Source: Gammaproteobacteria bacterium (GTDB lineage: Bacteria; Pseudomonadota; Gammaproteobacteria; GRL18). Taken from it: a DNA stretch of 64,000 nucleotides. Below are positions 7,365 through 16,579 of the stretch, piece after piece; the first letter of the stretch is position 1; each line of letters opens with the position of its first letter. The notes under the pieces were generated by a model, which saw only the letters and a list, made by a program, of their open reading frames with translations, was not told the origin of the DNA and did not search any database. A program made the position numbers and the translations under genes. The stretch is from contig JALUZF010000162.1 in the NCBI GenBank assembly GCA_027012135.1, forward strand, positions 62,001 to 126,000, written 5' to 3'.

Positions 7365-8678
7365 ATGGAAACTGCACTAAACGGTGTTAATAATTTAAAT
7401 GAGTTAAATCGATTAAAAAGTAGCCTAAAAGAGTCACTACTGGAAAATAATCTGAATCCCTATAAGGGCATAGTCAGAAAGGAGTCAAATTTCGGCGATT
7501 CTTTATCAATTGGCATAATGAGCCCGGAAAAAACCCAGGCTATTTTAAACCGTGAACTGGCAGACAAGCTGGAACAGCGTTTTAAAGAGGAAGGTATTGA
7601 CCTTAAAGGGCTGAAAGCTGAAGATTTTACGCCGCAGAAAGTGTCTGAGCGGATTATGAATTTTGTATCCGGACGGGTGCTGTCGGAACAGGACAGTGAC
7701 AAACAGCTGGAACTTATGCAGCAGGCACGGGCCGGGGTTGAGCAGGGTTTTGCTGAAGCCAGAGACATACTGGACAGTCTCAGTGTGCTTAACGGTCAGG
7801 TTAAGGATGATGTGGATAAGACCTATGATCTGATCCAGCAGGGACTGGACAAACTGAACCAGCAGATTAACGGTCAGAGTGATGAAGATCAGGACGGGGA
7901 TAAGGAAAGCCGGGAAACTGATGATGAAGCAACAGTTGAAGCCAGCGGACAGTTATCCATGCAGAGCCGTTTTTCCCGTTCAGAAAGCACCCGGGTTGAG
8001 ATCCTCACTAATGAAGGTGATAAGATTCTGGTAGAGGTTTTTAAAAATCAGTCCGCTGAGCAGCAAAGCCGTCTGCAGCAATCAGAAGACGGCAATAGTT
8101 TCAGTCGTTCCCGCAGTATTTCAGCCAGCGCCGGTATTTCCTTCCAGGTGGAAGGTGATCTGAACAGCGATGAACAGAAAGCCATAGATGAACTGATGGC
8201 CAATATTGCTAATGTATCTGAACGCTTCTTTTCCGGAGATGTGCAAAATGCTTTTCAATATGCCCTGAACATGGACTTTAATACCCAGGAACTGACTCAG
8301 TTTTCCCTGAATATGAGCTATCAGGAAAGCCGTCAGGTGGCCATTAATACTTATGGATCTTACCTGCCGGAGACTTCAGCAAAAGACAGTGCGGAAAATA
8401 GTGCGCATAAAATGCCTGCATTACAGGATACCGCAGAAACCATTCGCCAGCTAGATGAGCTGTTGCAGAATCCTTTTGCCCGCCAGAAATTTGCTGATCC
8501 GGAGCAAAGTATCAGTGAGCTGTTAAAAGCCATGAATGACCAGCTATACTCTGATCCCATGCAGCAGTTACAGCAGGATTCTTCTGCTATGCTGGATGCT
8601 CTGGTACAGCAGATTAAACAGTTCAGAGGTGCTGAAAGTGTAGTCGCAGATACAGAAAACAGCATGGTTACTGGCTGA
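7365..8678 (+). CDS. DUF5610-like acidic coiled-coil protein
   Basis: A 437-residue Gln/Glu/Ser-rich soluble protein with no signal peptide or membrane segment. Residues about 60-110 (ILNRELADKLEQRF ... LKAEDFTPQKVSERIMNFVSG) match what I know as the DUF5610 region. The next part (115-165) is predicted helical, a very acidic linker (DEDQDGDKESRETDDE) spans about 172-188, and the C-terminal half repeats polar helices. The function is unknown. A ribosome site (AGGAG) precedes the ATG. It stands alone between a divergent reductase and the PPK2 gene. Confidence 0.62.
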   Translation: METALNGVNNLNELNRLKSSLKESLLENNLNPYKGIVRKESNFGDSLSIGIMSPEKTQAILNRELADKLEQRFKEEGIDLKGLKAEDFTPQKVSERIMNFVSGRVLSEQDSDKQLELMQQARAGVEQGFAEARDILDSLSVLNGQVKDDVDKTYDLIQQGLDKLNQQINGQSDEDQDGDKESRETDDEATVEASGQLSMQSRFSRSESTRVEILTNEGDKILVEVFKNQSAEQQSRLQQSEDGNSFSRSRSISASAGISFQVEGDLNSDEQKAIDELMANIANVSERFFSGDVQNAFQYALNMDFNTQELTQFSLNMSYQESRQVAINTYGSYLPETSAKDSAENSAHKMPALQDTAETIRQLDELLQNPFARQKFADPEQSISELLKAMNDQLYSDPMQQLQQDSSAMLDALVQQIKQFRGAESVVADTENSMVTG

Positions 8679-8720
8679 GCAAAATAGTTTATACCCTGGT
8701 CCTTGCTCGACTGTTTCTCA

Positions 8721-8746
8721 CGTTCCCACACTCCTGAGTGGGAACG
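8721..8746. repeat. Short palindromic repeat CGTTCCCAC...GTGGGAACG
   Basis: Nine-base arms CGTTCCCAC (8721-8729) and GTGGGAACG (8738-8746) are perfect complements around an eight-base loop. Elements of this form (GTTCCCAC/GTGGGAAC) are widely scattered between genes in gammaproteobacteria as REP-like palindromes. It lies 40 bases after the DUF5610-like gene and could also act as a transcription stop. Confidence 0.6.
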
Positions 8747-8833
8747 AAGGCAGAACCCAAATATCTCCACTTTTCCCTTTCCCTTTAAAAAATGTTATAC
8801 CTTTATGTAAGCTCCAAATATAGAGGATTCGCT

Positions 8834-9640
8834 ATGAGCAAAAAAAACAGTAAAGCGCCGCAAGCCAATAAAATGTCCCGAAAAAAATATGAAAAGGAAC
8901 TTTTTAAACTGCAGGCAGAACTATGTACCTTACAGGAGTGGGTGGTAGCTAAGGGATTACGGATAATAGTGCTATTTGAAGGCAGGGATGCAGCCGGTAA
9001 AGGCGGTGCCATTAAGCGTATTGTGGAACGAACCAGTTCACGGATATTCAGGGTTAATGCCCTGCCCACACCGGATGAACGCCAGAAAACCCAGCTTTAC
9101 CTGCAGCGTTATATTGAACGTTTTCCTGCGGCCGGAGAAGTGATTCTGTTTGACCGGAGCTGGTATAACCGGGCTAATGTAGAGCCGGTTATGGGCTTTT
9201 GTACTAAAAAACAGTATGAACGTTTTTTAATGAACGTGCCCAGTTTTGAAAATTATCTGATTAAAGACGGCATTATTTTAATTAAGTACTGGTTTGAAGT
9301 CAGTATGGAAGAACAGACCCGGCGTTTTAAAAGCCGCATAACCGACCCGCGTAAACAATGGAAACTCAGTCCCATGGATCTGGAGTCTCATCGTCGCTGG
9401 TATGATTATTCCAGAACCCGCGACAGAATGTTTGAAGCCACAGATACACCCTGGGCACCCTGGAATGTTATTGACGGTAACGACAAAAAAAGAGCCCGCT
9501 TAAACTGTATTGCCCATTTATTGTCCCAGATCCCGTATAAAAAAATTAAACGAAAAAAACCTAAACTGCCGCCCCGTCAGGACAGTAAGGGCTATAAAGA
9601 GCCCGATTATCCCTATAGATGGGTTCCGAAAAAATATTAG
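8834..9640 (+). CDS. ppk2: Polyphosphate kinase 2 family protein
   Basis: A 268-residue PPK2, which transfers phosphate between polyphosphate and nucleotides (GDP/ADP to GTP/ATP). It shows Walker A GRDAAGKGG (50-58), the Walker B region FDRSWYNR (106-113) followed by EPVMGFC, and the lid segment with SRITDPRKQWKLSPMD. The order and length fit single-domain class I PPK2. I start at ATG 8834 because AGAGGA lies 7 bases upstream; an earlier in-frame ATG at 8792 lacks a site. The C-terminus is Lys/Pro-rich (YKKIKRKKPKLPPR). Confidence 0.9.
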   Translation: MSKKNSKAPQANKMSRKKYEKELFKLQAELCTLQEWVVAKGLRIIVLFEGRDAAGKGGAIKRIVERTSSRIFRVNALPTPDERQKTQLYLQRYIERFPAAGEVILFDRSWYNRANVEPVMGFCTKKQYERFLMNVPSFENYLIKDGIILIKYWFEVSMEEQTRRFKSRITDPRKQWKLSPMDLESHRRWYDYSRTRDRMFEATDTPWAPWNVIDGNDKKRARLNCIAHLLSQIPYKKIKRKKPKLPPRQDSKGYKEPDYPYRWVPKKY

Positions 9641-9728
9641 CGTGTAAGCTTAAGTCGTAGGTTTTTATACGGAACATGATATACTCATAAGCATCTGAGT
9701 ATTTAATAAATTCCCGGGAGGATTAACT

Positions 9729-10085
9729 ATGTCTCTAAATGGTGTCTGGTCACTGGAAATAGCCGGAATGTATGGATGGGAAAGGGTTTCTACTGTTTTC
9801 CTGGAAGACGGGCGTTATCTTGGCGGTGGTGCAACGCATTTTTCCCAGGGACGTTATACAGTGGATAAGAAAAAAATTAAAATTAAGATCCATATGATCC
9901 AGCATGGTTTGCAAAAGCGTACGGTTTTTGGTGAAAGAAAGTCTGATCTGTATACGGAAATATCGGGTAAAAGAGAGGGAGATATCATTCAGGGTAAAGC
10001 ACGTCTGAAAGATGCCAAATCGGATGCACCTAAATATACCATCCGTATGGTACGACAAATGGATCTGATCCCGATAAAAGAATAG
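9729..10085 (+). CDS. GrlR-like small protein
   Basis: A 118-residue protein. MSLNGVWSLEIAGMYGWERVSTVFLEDGRYLGGG and the following YTVDKKKIKIKI resemble the beta-barrel of GrlR-type proteins, known in enteric bacteria as type III secretion negative regulators. Homologues in free-living bacteria have no known role. GGGAGG just upstream (9716-9721) supports the ATG. No type III secretion genes are in the window. Confidence 0.55.
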   Translation: MSLNGVWSLEIAGMYGWERVSTVFLEDGRYLGGGATHFSQGRYTVDKKKIKIKIHMIQHGLQKRTVFGERKSDLYTEISGKREGDIIQGKARLKDAKSDAPKYTIRMVRQMDLIPIKE

Positions 10086-10095
10086 ACCTTGTTTG

Positions 10096-10119
10096 TTCAA
10101 CTCAAATTAATGAGTTGAA
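10096..10119. terminator. Hairpin after the GrlR-like gene
   Basis: TTCAACTCA and TGAGTTGAA form a stem of about nine bases around a short AATTA loop, ten bases after the GrlR-like stop codon. A T-run is lacking, so it may be a weak stop or an RNA-stability stem. Confidence 0.4.
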
Positions 10120-10153
10120 ACTTTGCGACTGTTTATATCGGAATATTTATCTA

Positions 10154-10714
10154 ATGAAACAAACCTTATCAGCATTTTTCAGCCGAATGCGCGGTTCAGG
10201 AAAATGTGCCCCACGTCATTCACTGAGCTGGATTTTCTGGTCCTGGGTCGGTTCTTTTCTGGGTATCCTGCTGGTGGGCAGTGTCAATAAGCTGTTTGGT
10301 ATAAGCGTTACGGACAATATTTTTTTGATCGGCTCGTTTGGTGCATCGGCGGTGTTAATTTATGGTACACCTCACGTCCCTTATGCACAGCCCAGAAACC
10401 TTATCGGCGGGCATTTTATTTCTGCTTTAACCGGTGTGGCCGTGGTCCAGTTCCTGGCCATCCCGATAGAGTTTCAGGCGGCACTGGCGGTGTCACTGGC
10501 TATTGTCTTTATGCACCTGACCCGAACCATCCATCCTCCTGGGGGAGCCAGTTCCCTGATAGCCGTTATAGGCAGTTCCAAAGTGCATGCACTGGGCTTT
10601 AGCTATGCCTTTGCACCGGTACTTTCCGGTGCCTTATTAATGCTTGTGGTGGCCTTAGTAGTCAATAATATTCGTCATGATGAAGAGCGTCATTATCCGC
10701 GCTGCTGGTGGTAG
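10154..10714 (+). CDS. HPP family integral membrane protein
   Basis: About 186 residues with four to five hydrophobic segments. The family signature HPPGGASSLIAV is present in the C-terminal half after LAIVFMHLTRTI, and PHVPYAQPRNLIGGH in the middle is also conserved in HPP proteins. Members are linked to nitrite transport in cyanobacteria and plants, but the role here is unknown. I prefer ATG 10154 (MKQTLSAFF); a TTG at 10115 in the same frame would overlap the preceding hairpin. The C-terminus is short (RHYPRCWW). Confidence 0.8.
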   Translation: MKQTLSAFFSRMRGSGKCAPRHSLSWIFWSWVGSFLGILLVGSVNKLFGISVTDNIFLIGSFGASAVLIYGTPHVPYAQPRNLIGGHFISALTGVAVVQFLAIPIEFQAALAVSLAIVFMHLTRTIHPPGGASSLIAVIGSSKVHALGFSYAFAPVLSGALLMLVVALVVNNIRHDEERHYPRCWW

Positions 10715-10729
10715 ATTCAGGTTGTCGAT

Positions 10730-11626
10730 ATGCGTTTTGGAATTGATCTGGGCGGCACAAAAATAGAAATCATTGCCCTGGATGATACCGGTTATGAACA
10801 GTATCGCCAGCGGGTCAATACGCCGCAGGGCAATTATCAACAAACCCTGCAGGCTATAGTGGATCTCATCACTTCTGCCTGTCAGGCTGTAGCACCCGCA
10901 GAATATACGGTGGGTATTGGTATTCCGGGTGCCGTGTCTCTTAAAACCGGGCGGGTCAAAAATGCCAACTCCGTCTGGCTGATAGGCGAACCGCTTAAAG
11001 ATGATCTGCAGCAGCGGCTTGGTCAGGAAGTACGCATAAATAATGATGCCAATTGTCTGACAGTATCGGAAGCCACAGACGGTGCTGCGGCCGGTGCGCC
11101 GGTAGTCTTCGGGGTTATTATCGGCACTGGTACCGGAGGCGGTATAGCCATTAATCAACAGGTGATCACCGGGGTTAATGCCATTGCTGGTGAATGGGGT
11201 CATAATCCTATGCCCTGGAAAGATGATACCGAAGCCCCGGTGCAATGTTATTGTGGTAAACAGGACTGTATTGAAACTTTTTTAAGCGGTCCGGGTATGT
11301 TAAAGCGTTTTATTGCCAGAGGCGGCCAGGCTGATTCTCCCGCCGCTATTGTAGAGCAGGCCGATGCAGGCAGTGAGCTTGCAGAAGCATTTATGCAGGA
11401 TTACGAACTCTGGCTGGCCAATGGTCTGGCCGGTGTTATCAATATTCTGGATCCGGATGTTATTGTGCTGGGCGGCGGTTTGTCCAATATCGAACGTTTA
11501 TATCAGAATGTCCCTCCCCTGTGGCAGCACGGTGTTTTTTCCGATCAGATCAGTACCCGTCTGGTTAAAGCCCGGTACGGCGATTCCAGCGGTGTCCGCG
11601 GCGCTGCCTGGTTATGGCCTTTATAA
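10730..11626 (+). CDS. ROK family sugar kinase
   Basis: A 298-residue ROK kinase, phosphorylating a hexose (fructose, glucose or N-acetylglucosamine type). It shows the phosphate loop DLGGTK (6-11), catalytic Asp106 in NNDANC, GTGTGGG (132-138), the zinc-binding GEWGH His158 and Cys173/175/180 in CYCGKQDCIE. The layout is closest to NagK/Mak-type kinases. Its stop codon is one base before the ATG of the HugZ-like gene, so the two are co-translated. Confidence 0.88.
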   Translation: MRFGIDLGGTKIEIIALDDTGYEQYRQRVNTPQGNYQQTLQAIVDLITSACQAVAPAEYTVGIGIPGAVSLKTGRVKNANSVWLIGEPLKDDLQQRLGQEVRINNDANCLTVSEATDGAAAGAPVVFGVIIGTGTGGGIAINQQVITGVNAIAGEWGHNPMPWKDDTEAPVQCYCGKQDCIETFLSGPGMLKRFIARGGQADSPAAIVEQADAGSELAEAFMQDYELWLANGLAGVINILDPDVIVLGGGLSNIERLYQNVPPLWQHGVFSDQISTRLVKARYGDSSGVRGAAWLWPL

Positions 11627-11627
11627 A

Positions 11628-12134
11628 ATGACTGATAAAAACCCTTCAGAAAAGCAGTTAATCGATGAAATTGCCCGTTTTCGGGAACAACAGCAGAGCC
11701 TGATCCTGGCTACCACTAATTCCCAGGGCATACCGCTGAGCAGTACTGCACCTTTTATAGAATCTGACGACAGGGATTTTGTATTATTGCTTAGTGATAT
11801 GGCTGAACACAGCCAGAATCTGCGTCATCATGAACAAAGCGGGACAGTGGCTGCCGTTATGCTGCTTGAAGATGAAGCGCAATGCCGCAATATTTTTGCC
11901 CGTAAGCGTTTAAGCTATGAATGCCGGGTGCAGATTATCGATCGTGAACAGAAACAATGGCAGTCCATGATTGAGCAGCTGCAGCAGAAATTCGGCAAAA
12001 CCATAGAACTGCTCAGCAGCATGGGGGACTTCAGACTGTATGTACTGAGCCCCCAAAATGGCAACTATGTAAAAGGCTTTGGGCAGGCTTATCCATTGAG
12101 CACAGATGGTCGGCCGATACTTGATAAAGGATAA
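11628..12134 (+). CDS. HugZ-like PNPOx-fold protein
   Basis: A 168-residue split-barrel protein. SLILATTNSQGIPLSSTAPFIESD matches the N-terminal barrel strands, FVLLLSDMAEHSQNLRHH the flavin/heme region, and GDFRLYVLSPQNGNYVKGFGQAY is the typical C-terminal strand of HugZ/HutZ-type proteins, which bind or break down heme. The C-terminal heme-binding His loop of true HugZ is not obvious, so heme use is uncertain. The ATG begins one base after the ROK kinase stop; a longer in-frame reading from 11364 would lie inside that gene. Confidence 0.72.
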   Translation: MTDKNPSEKQLIDEIARFREQQQSLILATTNSQGIPLSSTAPFIESDDRDFVLLLSDMAEHSQNLRHHEQSGTVAAVMLLEDEAQCRNIFARKRLSYECRVQIIDREQKQWQSMIEQLQQKFGKTIELLSSMGDFRLYVLSPQNGNYVKGFGQAYPLSTDGRPILDKG

Positions 12135-12187
12135 TAATTATCCGCATTAACGGCCTGATAAAAATTCCTGCTGACTATTAAACGCAC

Positions 12188-12754
12188 TTATCCCTGCCAG
12201 AGCAGACCGCTGGCTACTTCATCCCGTTTGTCTTTGCCGGCTAATATTTCAATCAGTTTCAGGGCAAAATCCATGGCGGTGCCGGGGCCCCGTGAGGTGA
12301 CCACCTTGCCGTCATGCACCACAGAGTCGCCGCTGATCTGGGTATCGGTCAGGTTCATTTTATCTATAAAGCCGGGGTAGCTGGTGGCGGATTTGCCGTC
12401 CAGCAGACTGGCATGAGCCAGAACTTTCGGAGCGGCGCAGATGGCTGCCGTGTATTTATCCTGTTCGGCCATGCTTTTTAGTATCTGGTGAATACGTGGA
12501 TCATTATCCAGATGATCGGCACCGGGCAGACCGCCGGGCAAAACAATCATATCAAAGGATACCTGCATGGCATTATCCAGAGTAGTATCGGGGATCAGCA
12601 TAACACCGCGGCTGGCAGTGACAGGTTTGACTTCGCTGCCTTTATCCAGACTGGCTGTGGTCACCTGGATCCCGGCACGGCGTAATAAATCAATAATAGT
12701 TACTGCTTCGAGCTCTTCACAACCCTCGGCAAGAGGAACCAGAACATTGACCAT
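12188..12754 (-). CDS. DJ-1/PfpI family protein (YajL/glyoxalase III type)
   Basis: A 188-residue DJ-1 superfamily protein. The nucleophile elbow is AAICAAP with Cys106, preceded by GGLPGADHL (74-82), with Glu14/Glu15 in CEELEAV. The length and the intact Cys match YajL/DJ-1 glyoxalase III or deglycase-like proteins, which act on methylglyoxal or protect against oxidative stress. It is alone on the minus strand and ends 50 bases from the convergent HugZ-like gene. Confidence 0.88.
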   Translation of the reverse strand: MVNVLVPLAEGCEELEAVTIIDLLRRAGIQVTTASLDKGSEVKPVTASRGVMLIPDTTLDNAMQVSFDMIVLPGGLPGADHLDNDPRIHQILKSMAEQDKYTAAICAAPKVLAHASLLDGKSATSYPGFIDKMNLTDTQISGDSVVHDGKVVTSRGPGTAMDFALKLIEILAGKDKRDEVASGLLWQG

Positions 12755-12774
12755 AATAAACTCCTTTTTTAAAC

Positions 12775-12958
12775 AATATTAGTAACTATTCAGTATTCCT
12801 GACCGTGACTGTCTGCAGGTACTGAATTTCCAGGGGCGCTCAAGTACATCCATGTATCGCTTTGTGAAAACATCCATGTTTTCAAAACCCTGTAAATCCA
12901 GTACCTGCAGACAGCCACTCTACGTTACTATAATTTATACTGAGTAGTTACCAATATT
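12775..12958. repeat. 184-bp nested inverted repeat (MITE-like)
   Basis: Outer arms 12775-12796 (AATATTAGTAACTATTCAGTAT) and 12937-12958 pair with two mismatches in 22. Inner arms 12807-12829 and 12894-12916, centred on CTGCAGGTACTG / CAGTACCTGCAG, pair with two mismatches in 23. The core holds two ACATCCATG direct repeats near 12846 and 12869. It sits between the DJ-1 gene and the deacetylase gene and overlaps the latter's stop codon (12957-12959). Confidence 0.75.
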
Positions 12959-13862
12959 AATTAGTGATTAGCGTAGTTTCGGTTTCAGTACGGGTATTAT
13001 GTGTCAGCGTTGATGCTTTTTTCAATAATTCTTTTTCTCTGGCGGCGGCAATAATACGCTGCTGTTTAATGAGTCTGGAAGCCGGTATTAATTTAATCCT
13101 GGCTTTTTCTAGCTCGGGGATACGCTGCTCCAGTACCGCCAGGGTTTCCGGGTAGGGGTGACCAATGGCTATGGCAGCACCTTTCTGACGGGCTACCTGA
13201 AGCAGATGATCAAACTGAAATTCAATGGCCGGCCGGGTGCGTACATGGTCCAGGAATACATTGCGATGAGAACTGGTGACTTTAAACTGATGGGCAGTAC
13301 GTTCGGCCACTGTATCGGCTGAGGTACGGCTGTCAATAAAAAACAGATTAGTACGGGCCAGTTCTTCCATTAGCCAGGTCATCTGGGTGCTGCGGCTGGT
13401 GATCAGACTGCCCATATGATTATTGACACCTTTAACATGGGGCAGGGAAAGAATACTTTTTAACAGGGATATTTTAAACTCTTCCCGATTCATGTCTTCA
13501 GTCAGGCCTCCGGGCCCCAGGTATTGTGGCTCTATGGCCTGCATAGGTAAATGCAGCATGATTTCGCGGCCTTTTTTATGGGCCCGGTCAGCCAGGGCTT
13601 TAACATGCGGAGTATGGGGTAAAAAGGCATAGGTAACATTACCGGGCAGGTCAACAGCACGGTTGTCTTCGGTATATTTGTAACCCAGATCATCAATAAT
13701 AATAGCGACGTAGCTGGCGCCGGTCGGAATTTCAGGAGTGACTGGCTGAGCACTGGCCGCAAAACTAATGAGTATCAACAGAGCAGTAGCTAACAGGCAT
13801 TTATGGCGGATAATATTGGTGTGTGCTGCTGTTATTTTTTTTATTATGTTTGTTGTTATCAT
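12957..13862 (-). CDS. Divergent polysaccharide deacetylase (YibQ-like)
   Basis: A 301-residue exported protein. The first 40 residues hold a signal peptide (CLLATALLILISFAASAQ). YVAIIIDDLGYKYTEDNRAVDLPGNVTYAFLPHTPH matches the divergent NodB-fold deacetylase family (former DUF610), followed by REIMLHLPMQAIEP and GVNNHMGSLITS, which is where metal ligands of the fold lie. The substrate is unknown. The ATG overlaps the ctpA stop by four bases, so it belongs to the gpmI-envC-ctpA operon, a common gammaproteobacterial order. Confidence 0.88.
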   Translation of the reverse strand: MITTNIIKKITAAHTNIIRHKCLLATALLILISFAASAQPVTPEIPTGASYVAIIIDDLGYKYTEDNRAVDLPGNVTYAFLPHTPHVKALADRAHKKGREIMLHLPMQAIEPQYLGPGGLTEDMNREEFKISLLKSILSLPHVKGVNNHMGSLITSRSTQMTWLMEELARTNLFFIDSRTSADTVAERTAHQFKVTSSHRNVFLDHVRTRPAIEFQFDHLLQVARQKGAAIAIGHPYPETLAVLEQRIPELEKARIKLIPASRLIKQQRIIAAAREKELLKKASTLTHNTRTETETTLITN

Positions 13863-15208
13863 TTTTTATCCGTTGTTTCTTTTTTCATAATATTGATGCC
13901 TTTAAGCAGGTTTAAGGCTTCATGCAGGGCATAGTCGCTTTTTTCCGGCTTGTCCAGTTCTTTATTAACTTTGTCTTTTTTATTGTTAGTACTGCTGGTT
14001 GTTGTGTCTTTTGCTTTTTTATCGGTCTGTTCCAGATGTCCTTTAAGATCAGCTTCTTTGATCTGGCCAAAGTGCATATTCTTTTTGGCCTCTAGACTGA
14101 CATTAGCCAGGGTAATATCCGGTACAATGCCTTCGGCCTGGATAGAACGGCCTGAAGGTGTATAGTAGCGAGCAGTTGTCAGTTTAATAGCTGTTTTTGT
14201 GGTCAGTGGTTTAATGGTCTGTACTGAGCCCTTGCCGAAAGTGGTAGAGCCCATAATAATGGCACGACGATGATCCTGCAGGGCGCCGGCCACAATTTCA
14301 GAAGCAGAAGCAGAGCCGCCATTAACCAGTACCACCATGGGAGCGCCTTTAAGGGCATCGCCATGGATAGCGGAAAAGCGCAGTTCAGAATCCTTGATAC
14401 GTCCCTTGGTATAAACTATCAGCCCTTCATCGAGGAAAACATCAGCCACATCTACTGAGCCGTTAAGTACCCCGCCCGGATTATTGCGTAAATCGAGCAC
14501 CAGTCCCTTTAAGGGCTGCTTATGATTCTCCTTAACCAGTTTTTTCAGGGCTTTTTTCAGCTGTTCAGCAGTCCGGGACTGGAAACTGGAAATGCGGATA
14601 TAACCATAGCCATCTTCCAGTAAGCGGGACTTCACGCTCTTAACTTTAATGACTGCCCGTTTAATCGTAATTTTAAGGGGTTTGTCATTGCCTTTACGCA
14701 GGATGGTCAGCTCAATTTTGGTGCCGGGTTTGCCGCGCATCAGTTTAACGGCTTCATCCAGTTCCATATCCTTAACCGATTTGCCGTCAATGCGGAAGAT
14801 TAAGTCTCCTGGCTCAATGCCGGCCCGTTGTGCAGGGGTATCATCAATAGGAGAAATAACCTTAATCAGTCCATCTTCCATGCCGACTTCAATACCCAGC
14901 CCACCAAATTCACCGGAGGTACCTTCTTTTAAATGCTGGAAAGACTGTTCATCCAGGTAGCTGGAATGGGGATCCAGTCCGGAGAGCATGCCTTTAATGG
15001 CATTTTTTAGAATGGTTTTATCGTCAATTTTTTCCACATAGTCATTTTTAATGCTAGCAAAGGCATCGGTAAACTCTTTTAGAATATCCAGCGGCAGGGG
15101 TTCCGGGGTATTTCTGGTGTCTTTAGCATATACCTGGGCACTGATAAACGTACTGCTGATAAACAGGCTGATTATAAAAACAAGCGATACATACTTTGGC
15201 TTTAACAT
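13859..15208 (-). CDS. ctpA: S41 family carboxy-terminal processing protease
   Basis: A 449-residue periplasmic serine protease with a signal peptide (to about residue 28), a PDZ domain at about 100-185 (GGLGIEVGM ... TPAQRAGIEPGDLI) and the S41 catalytic domain. NGGSASASEIVAG (296-308) carries the likely nucleophile Ser301, and GKGSVQT carries Lys326 25 residues later. The C-terminal tail is Lys/Asp/Ser-rich. It trims cell-wall hydrolases and other envelope proteins. It lies downstream of envC, which fits cell-wall remodelling, and is translationally coupled to the deacetylase. Confidence 0.92.
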   Translation of the reverse strand: MLKPKYVSLVFIISLFISSTFISAQVYAKDTRNTPEPLPLDILKEFTDAFASIKNDYVEKIDDKTILKNAIKGMLSGLDPHSSYLDEQSFQHLKEGTSGEFGGLGIEVGMEDGLIKVISPIDDTPAQRAGIEPGDLIFRIDGKSVKDMELDEAVKLMRGKPGTKIELTILRKGNDKPLKITIKRAVIKVKSVKSRLLEDGYGYIRISSFQSRTAEQLKKALKKLVKENHKQPLKGLVLDLRNNPGGVLNGSVDVADVFLDEGLIVYTKGRIKDSELRFSAIHGDALKGAPMVVLVNGGSASASEIVAGALQDHRRAIIMGSTTFGKGSVQTIKPLTTKTAIKLTTARYYTPSGRSIQAEGIVPDITLANVSLEAKKNMHFGQIKEADLKGHLEQTDKKAKDTTTSSTNNKKDKVNKELDKPEKSDYALHEALNLLKGINIMKKETTDKK

Positions 15209-15370
15209 CCATGGCTCCGGGTTATAGGGAAAAATTGTCTGGATAACGTTTATCAGATTATTATTTGTTATAAAAGTTCAAATAAGGAGTATTTTTCAGC
15301 TAAACAGTTTATATTTTTGCCGATAGGCTTAATAATTACAATAGTTTAACGGATCTCTTTAAATAAACTG

Positions 15371-16579
15371 TTAACTTCTTCTTTTTTTACACCAGCGGGA
15401 GGGGTTATCAGGCTTGCCATTGTGACGTATCTCAAAATACAGGCCGGCATGTTTTAAACCACCGCTACTACCAACTGTAGCAATAATTTCATTATTCTCA
15501 ACCCAGTCGCCTACTTCCTTAAGCAGGGCCTGGTTATGGGCATATAGACTCATATAGCCGTCACCGTGATCAATAATAACAATCAGGCCATAACCGCGCA
15601 GCCAGTCAGAATAGGCAATCCGGCCATGAGAAATGGCATGCACCGGTGTGCCTTCCCTGGAACGGATAATATTGCCCTGCCATTTGACTTCGCCGACACT
15701 GCGCCAGTGATTATAAAGTTTTTTTACCGTGCCTTTGGCCGGCCAGTACAGCCTGCCCCGTTGTTTGCTAAACGGTTTTTCAGTAGGCAGGGCCGGAATA
15801 TCATCCAGGGCTTTTTTCAGTTTTTTGATTAAGCGGGTAAGGTTTTTTTTGTCACGCAGCAGATCTTTTAACTGTCTGTCTTTAGAGGCAATGTCCTGAT
15901 CCAGTTTACTCACCAGCTCATTACGCTGCGCCTGTTTCTGTTCCAGCTGATGTTTTTCATTTTCCAGTTGGACTTGCTGTTCTCGCAGGTTTTTCCGGGT
16001 CAGACTGATGGCCTGTTTATCGGCGCTGATGCTACTGAGCAGCTGGTTGACTTCATTTATCTGTCTGCTTCGGGCACGATTAAAATAATCGTAATAAGTC
16101 ATAATCCGGCTGATAGTGGCCGGGTTCTGCTGGTTTAGAAGTAATTTAATGTATTCCTGACGGCCAATATTATAACTGGCCTGTAACTGGCCGGATAGCA
16201 GTTCCTGTTGAACCGTTAATTCCCGATTGTGTTTTTCCAGGCTCTGGTTTAGCTGCTCCAGGCTGCTATTAAGCTGCTGGATTTTCTGTCCGGTGTTAAA
16301 CAGTTTCCGGGCAGTATCGGCAATGTGTTGTTCTGCCTGCTGAATTTCCTGTTCCAGGCGGGACTTATTATGCTGCTGCTGTTTTAAGCTGGATTTCAGG
16401 TCTTTAATTTGCTGGCGCAGCTGTTTTAACTGCTGTTGTTTTAGCTGGCCTTTTGAGCTTGAGCTGTTGCTGCTGAATACGTAGGGCGGGAATAACAGGG
16501 AAAACAGCATAATCAGCAGCGGGAGGCGACTGATTATGGGTTGCATAGCAGGAATCGAATTATTCGACAGATGCTTCAA
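15371..16579 (-). CDS. envC: Murein hydrolase activator EnvC
   Basis: About 402 residues: signal peptide ([16 protein letters not shown]), a long coiled coil at about 45-265 (Gln/Leu/Lys-rich) and a C-terminal M23/LytM domain ending in [17 protein letters not shown]. The LytM metal motif HxxxD is replaced ([14 protein letters not shown]) and the final HxH is LYFEIRH, so like E. coli EnvC it should be catalytically inactive and activate amidases at the septum. The reading starts with TTG at 16579 after AGGAAG, overlapping gpmI by 20 bases; ATG 16546 is an alternative. Confidence 0.9.
   Translation of the reverse strand: MKHLSNNSIPAMQPIISRLPLLIMLFSLLFPPYVFSSNSSSSKGQLKQQQLKQLRQQIKDLKSSLKQQQHNKSRLEQEIQQAEQHIADTARKLFNTGQKIQQLNSSLEQLNQSLEKHNRELTVQQELLSGQLQASYNIGRQEYIKLLLNQQNPATISRIMTYYDYFNRARSRQINEVNQLLSSISADKQAISLTRKNLREQQVQLENEKHQLEQKQAQRNELVSKLDQDIASKDRQLKDLLRDKKNLTRLIKKLKKALDDIPALPTEKPFSKQRGRLYWPAKGTVKKLYNHWRSVGEVKWQGNIIRSREGTPVHAISHGRIAYSDWLRGYGLIVIIDHGDGYMSLYAHNQALLKEVGDWVENNEIIATVGSSGGLKHAGLYFEIRHNGKPDNPSRWCKKRRS

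Noticed and set aside
8792-8833. Upstream ATG as the PPK2 start
   Set aside because: No ribosome site; the ATG at 8834 has AGAGGA at correct spacing.
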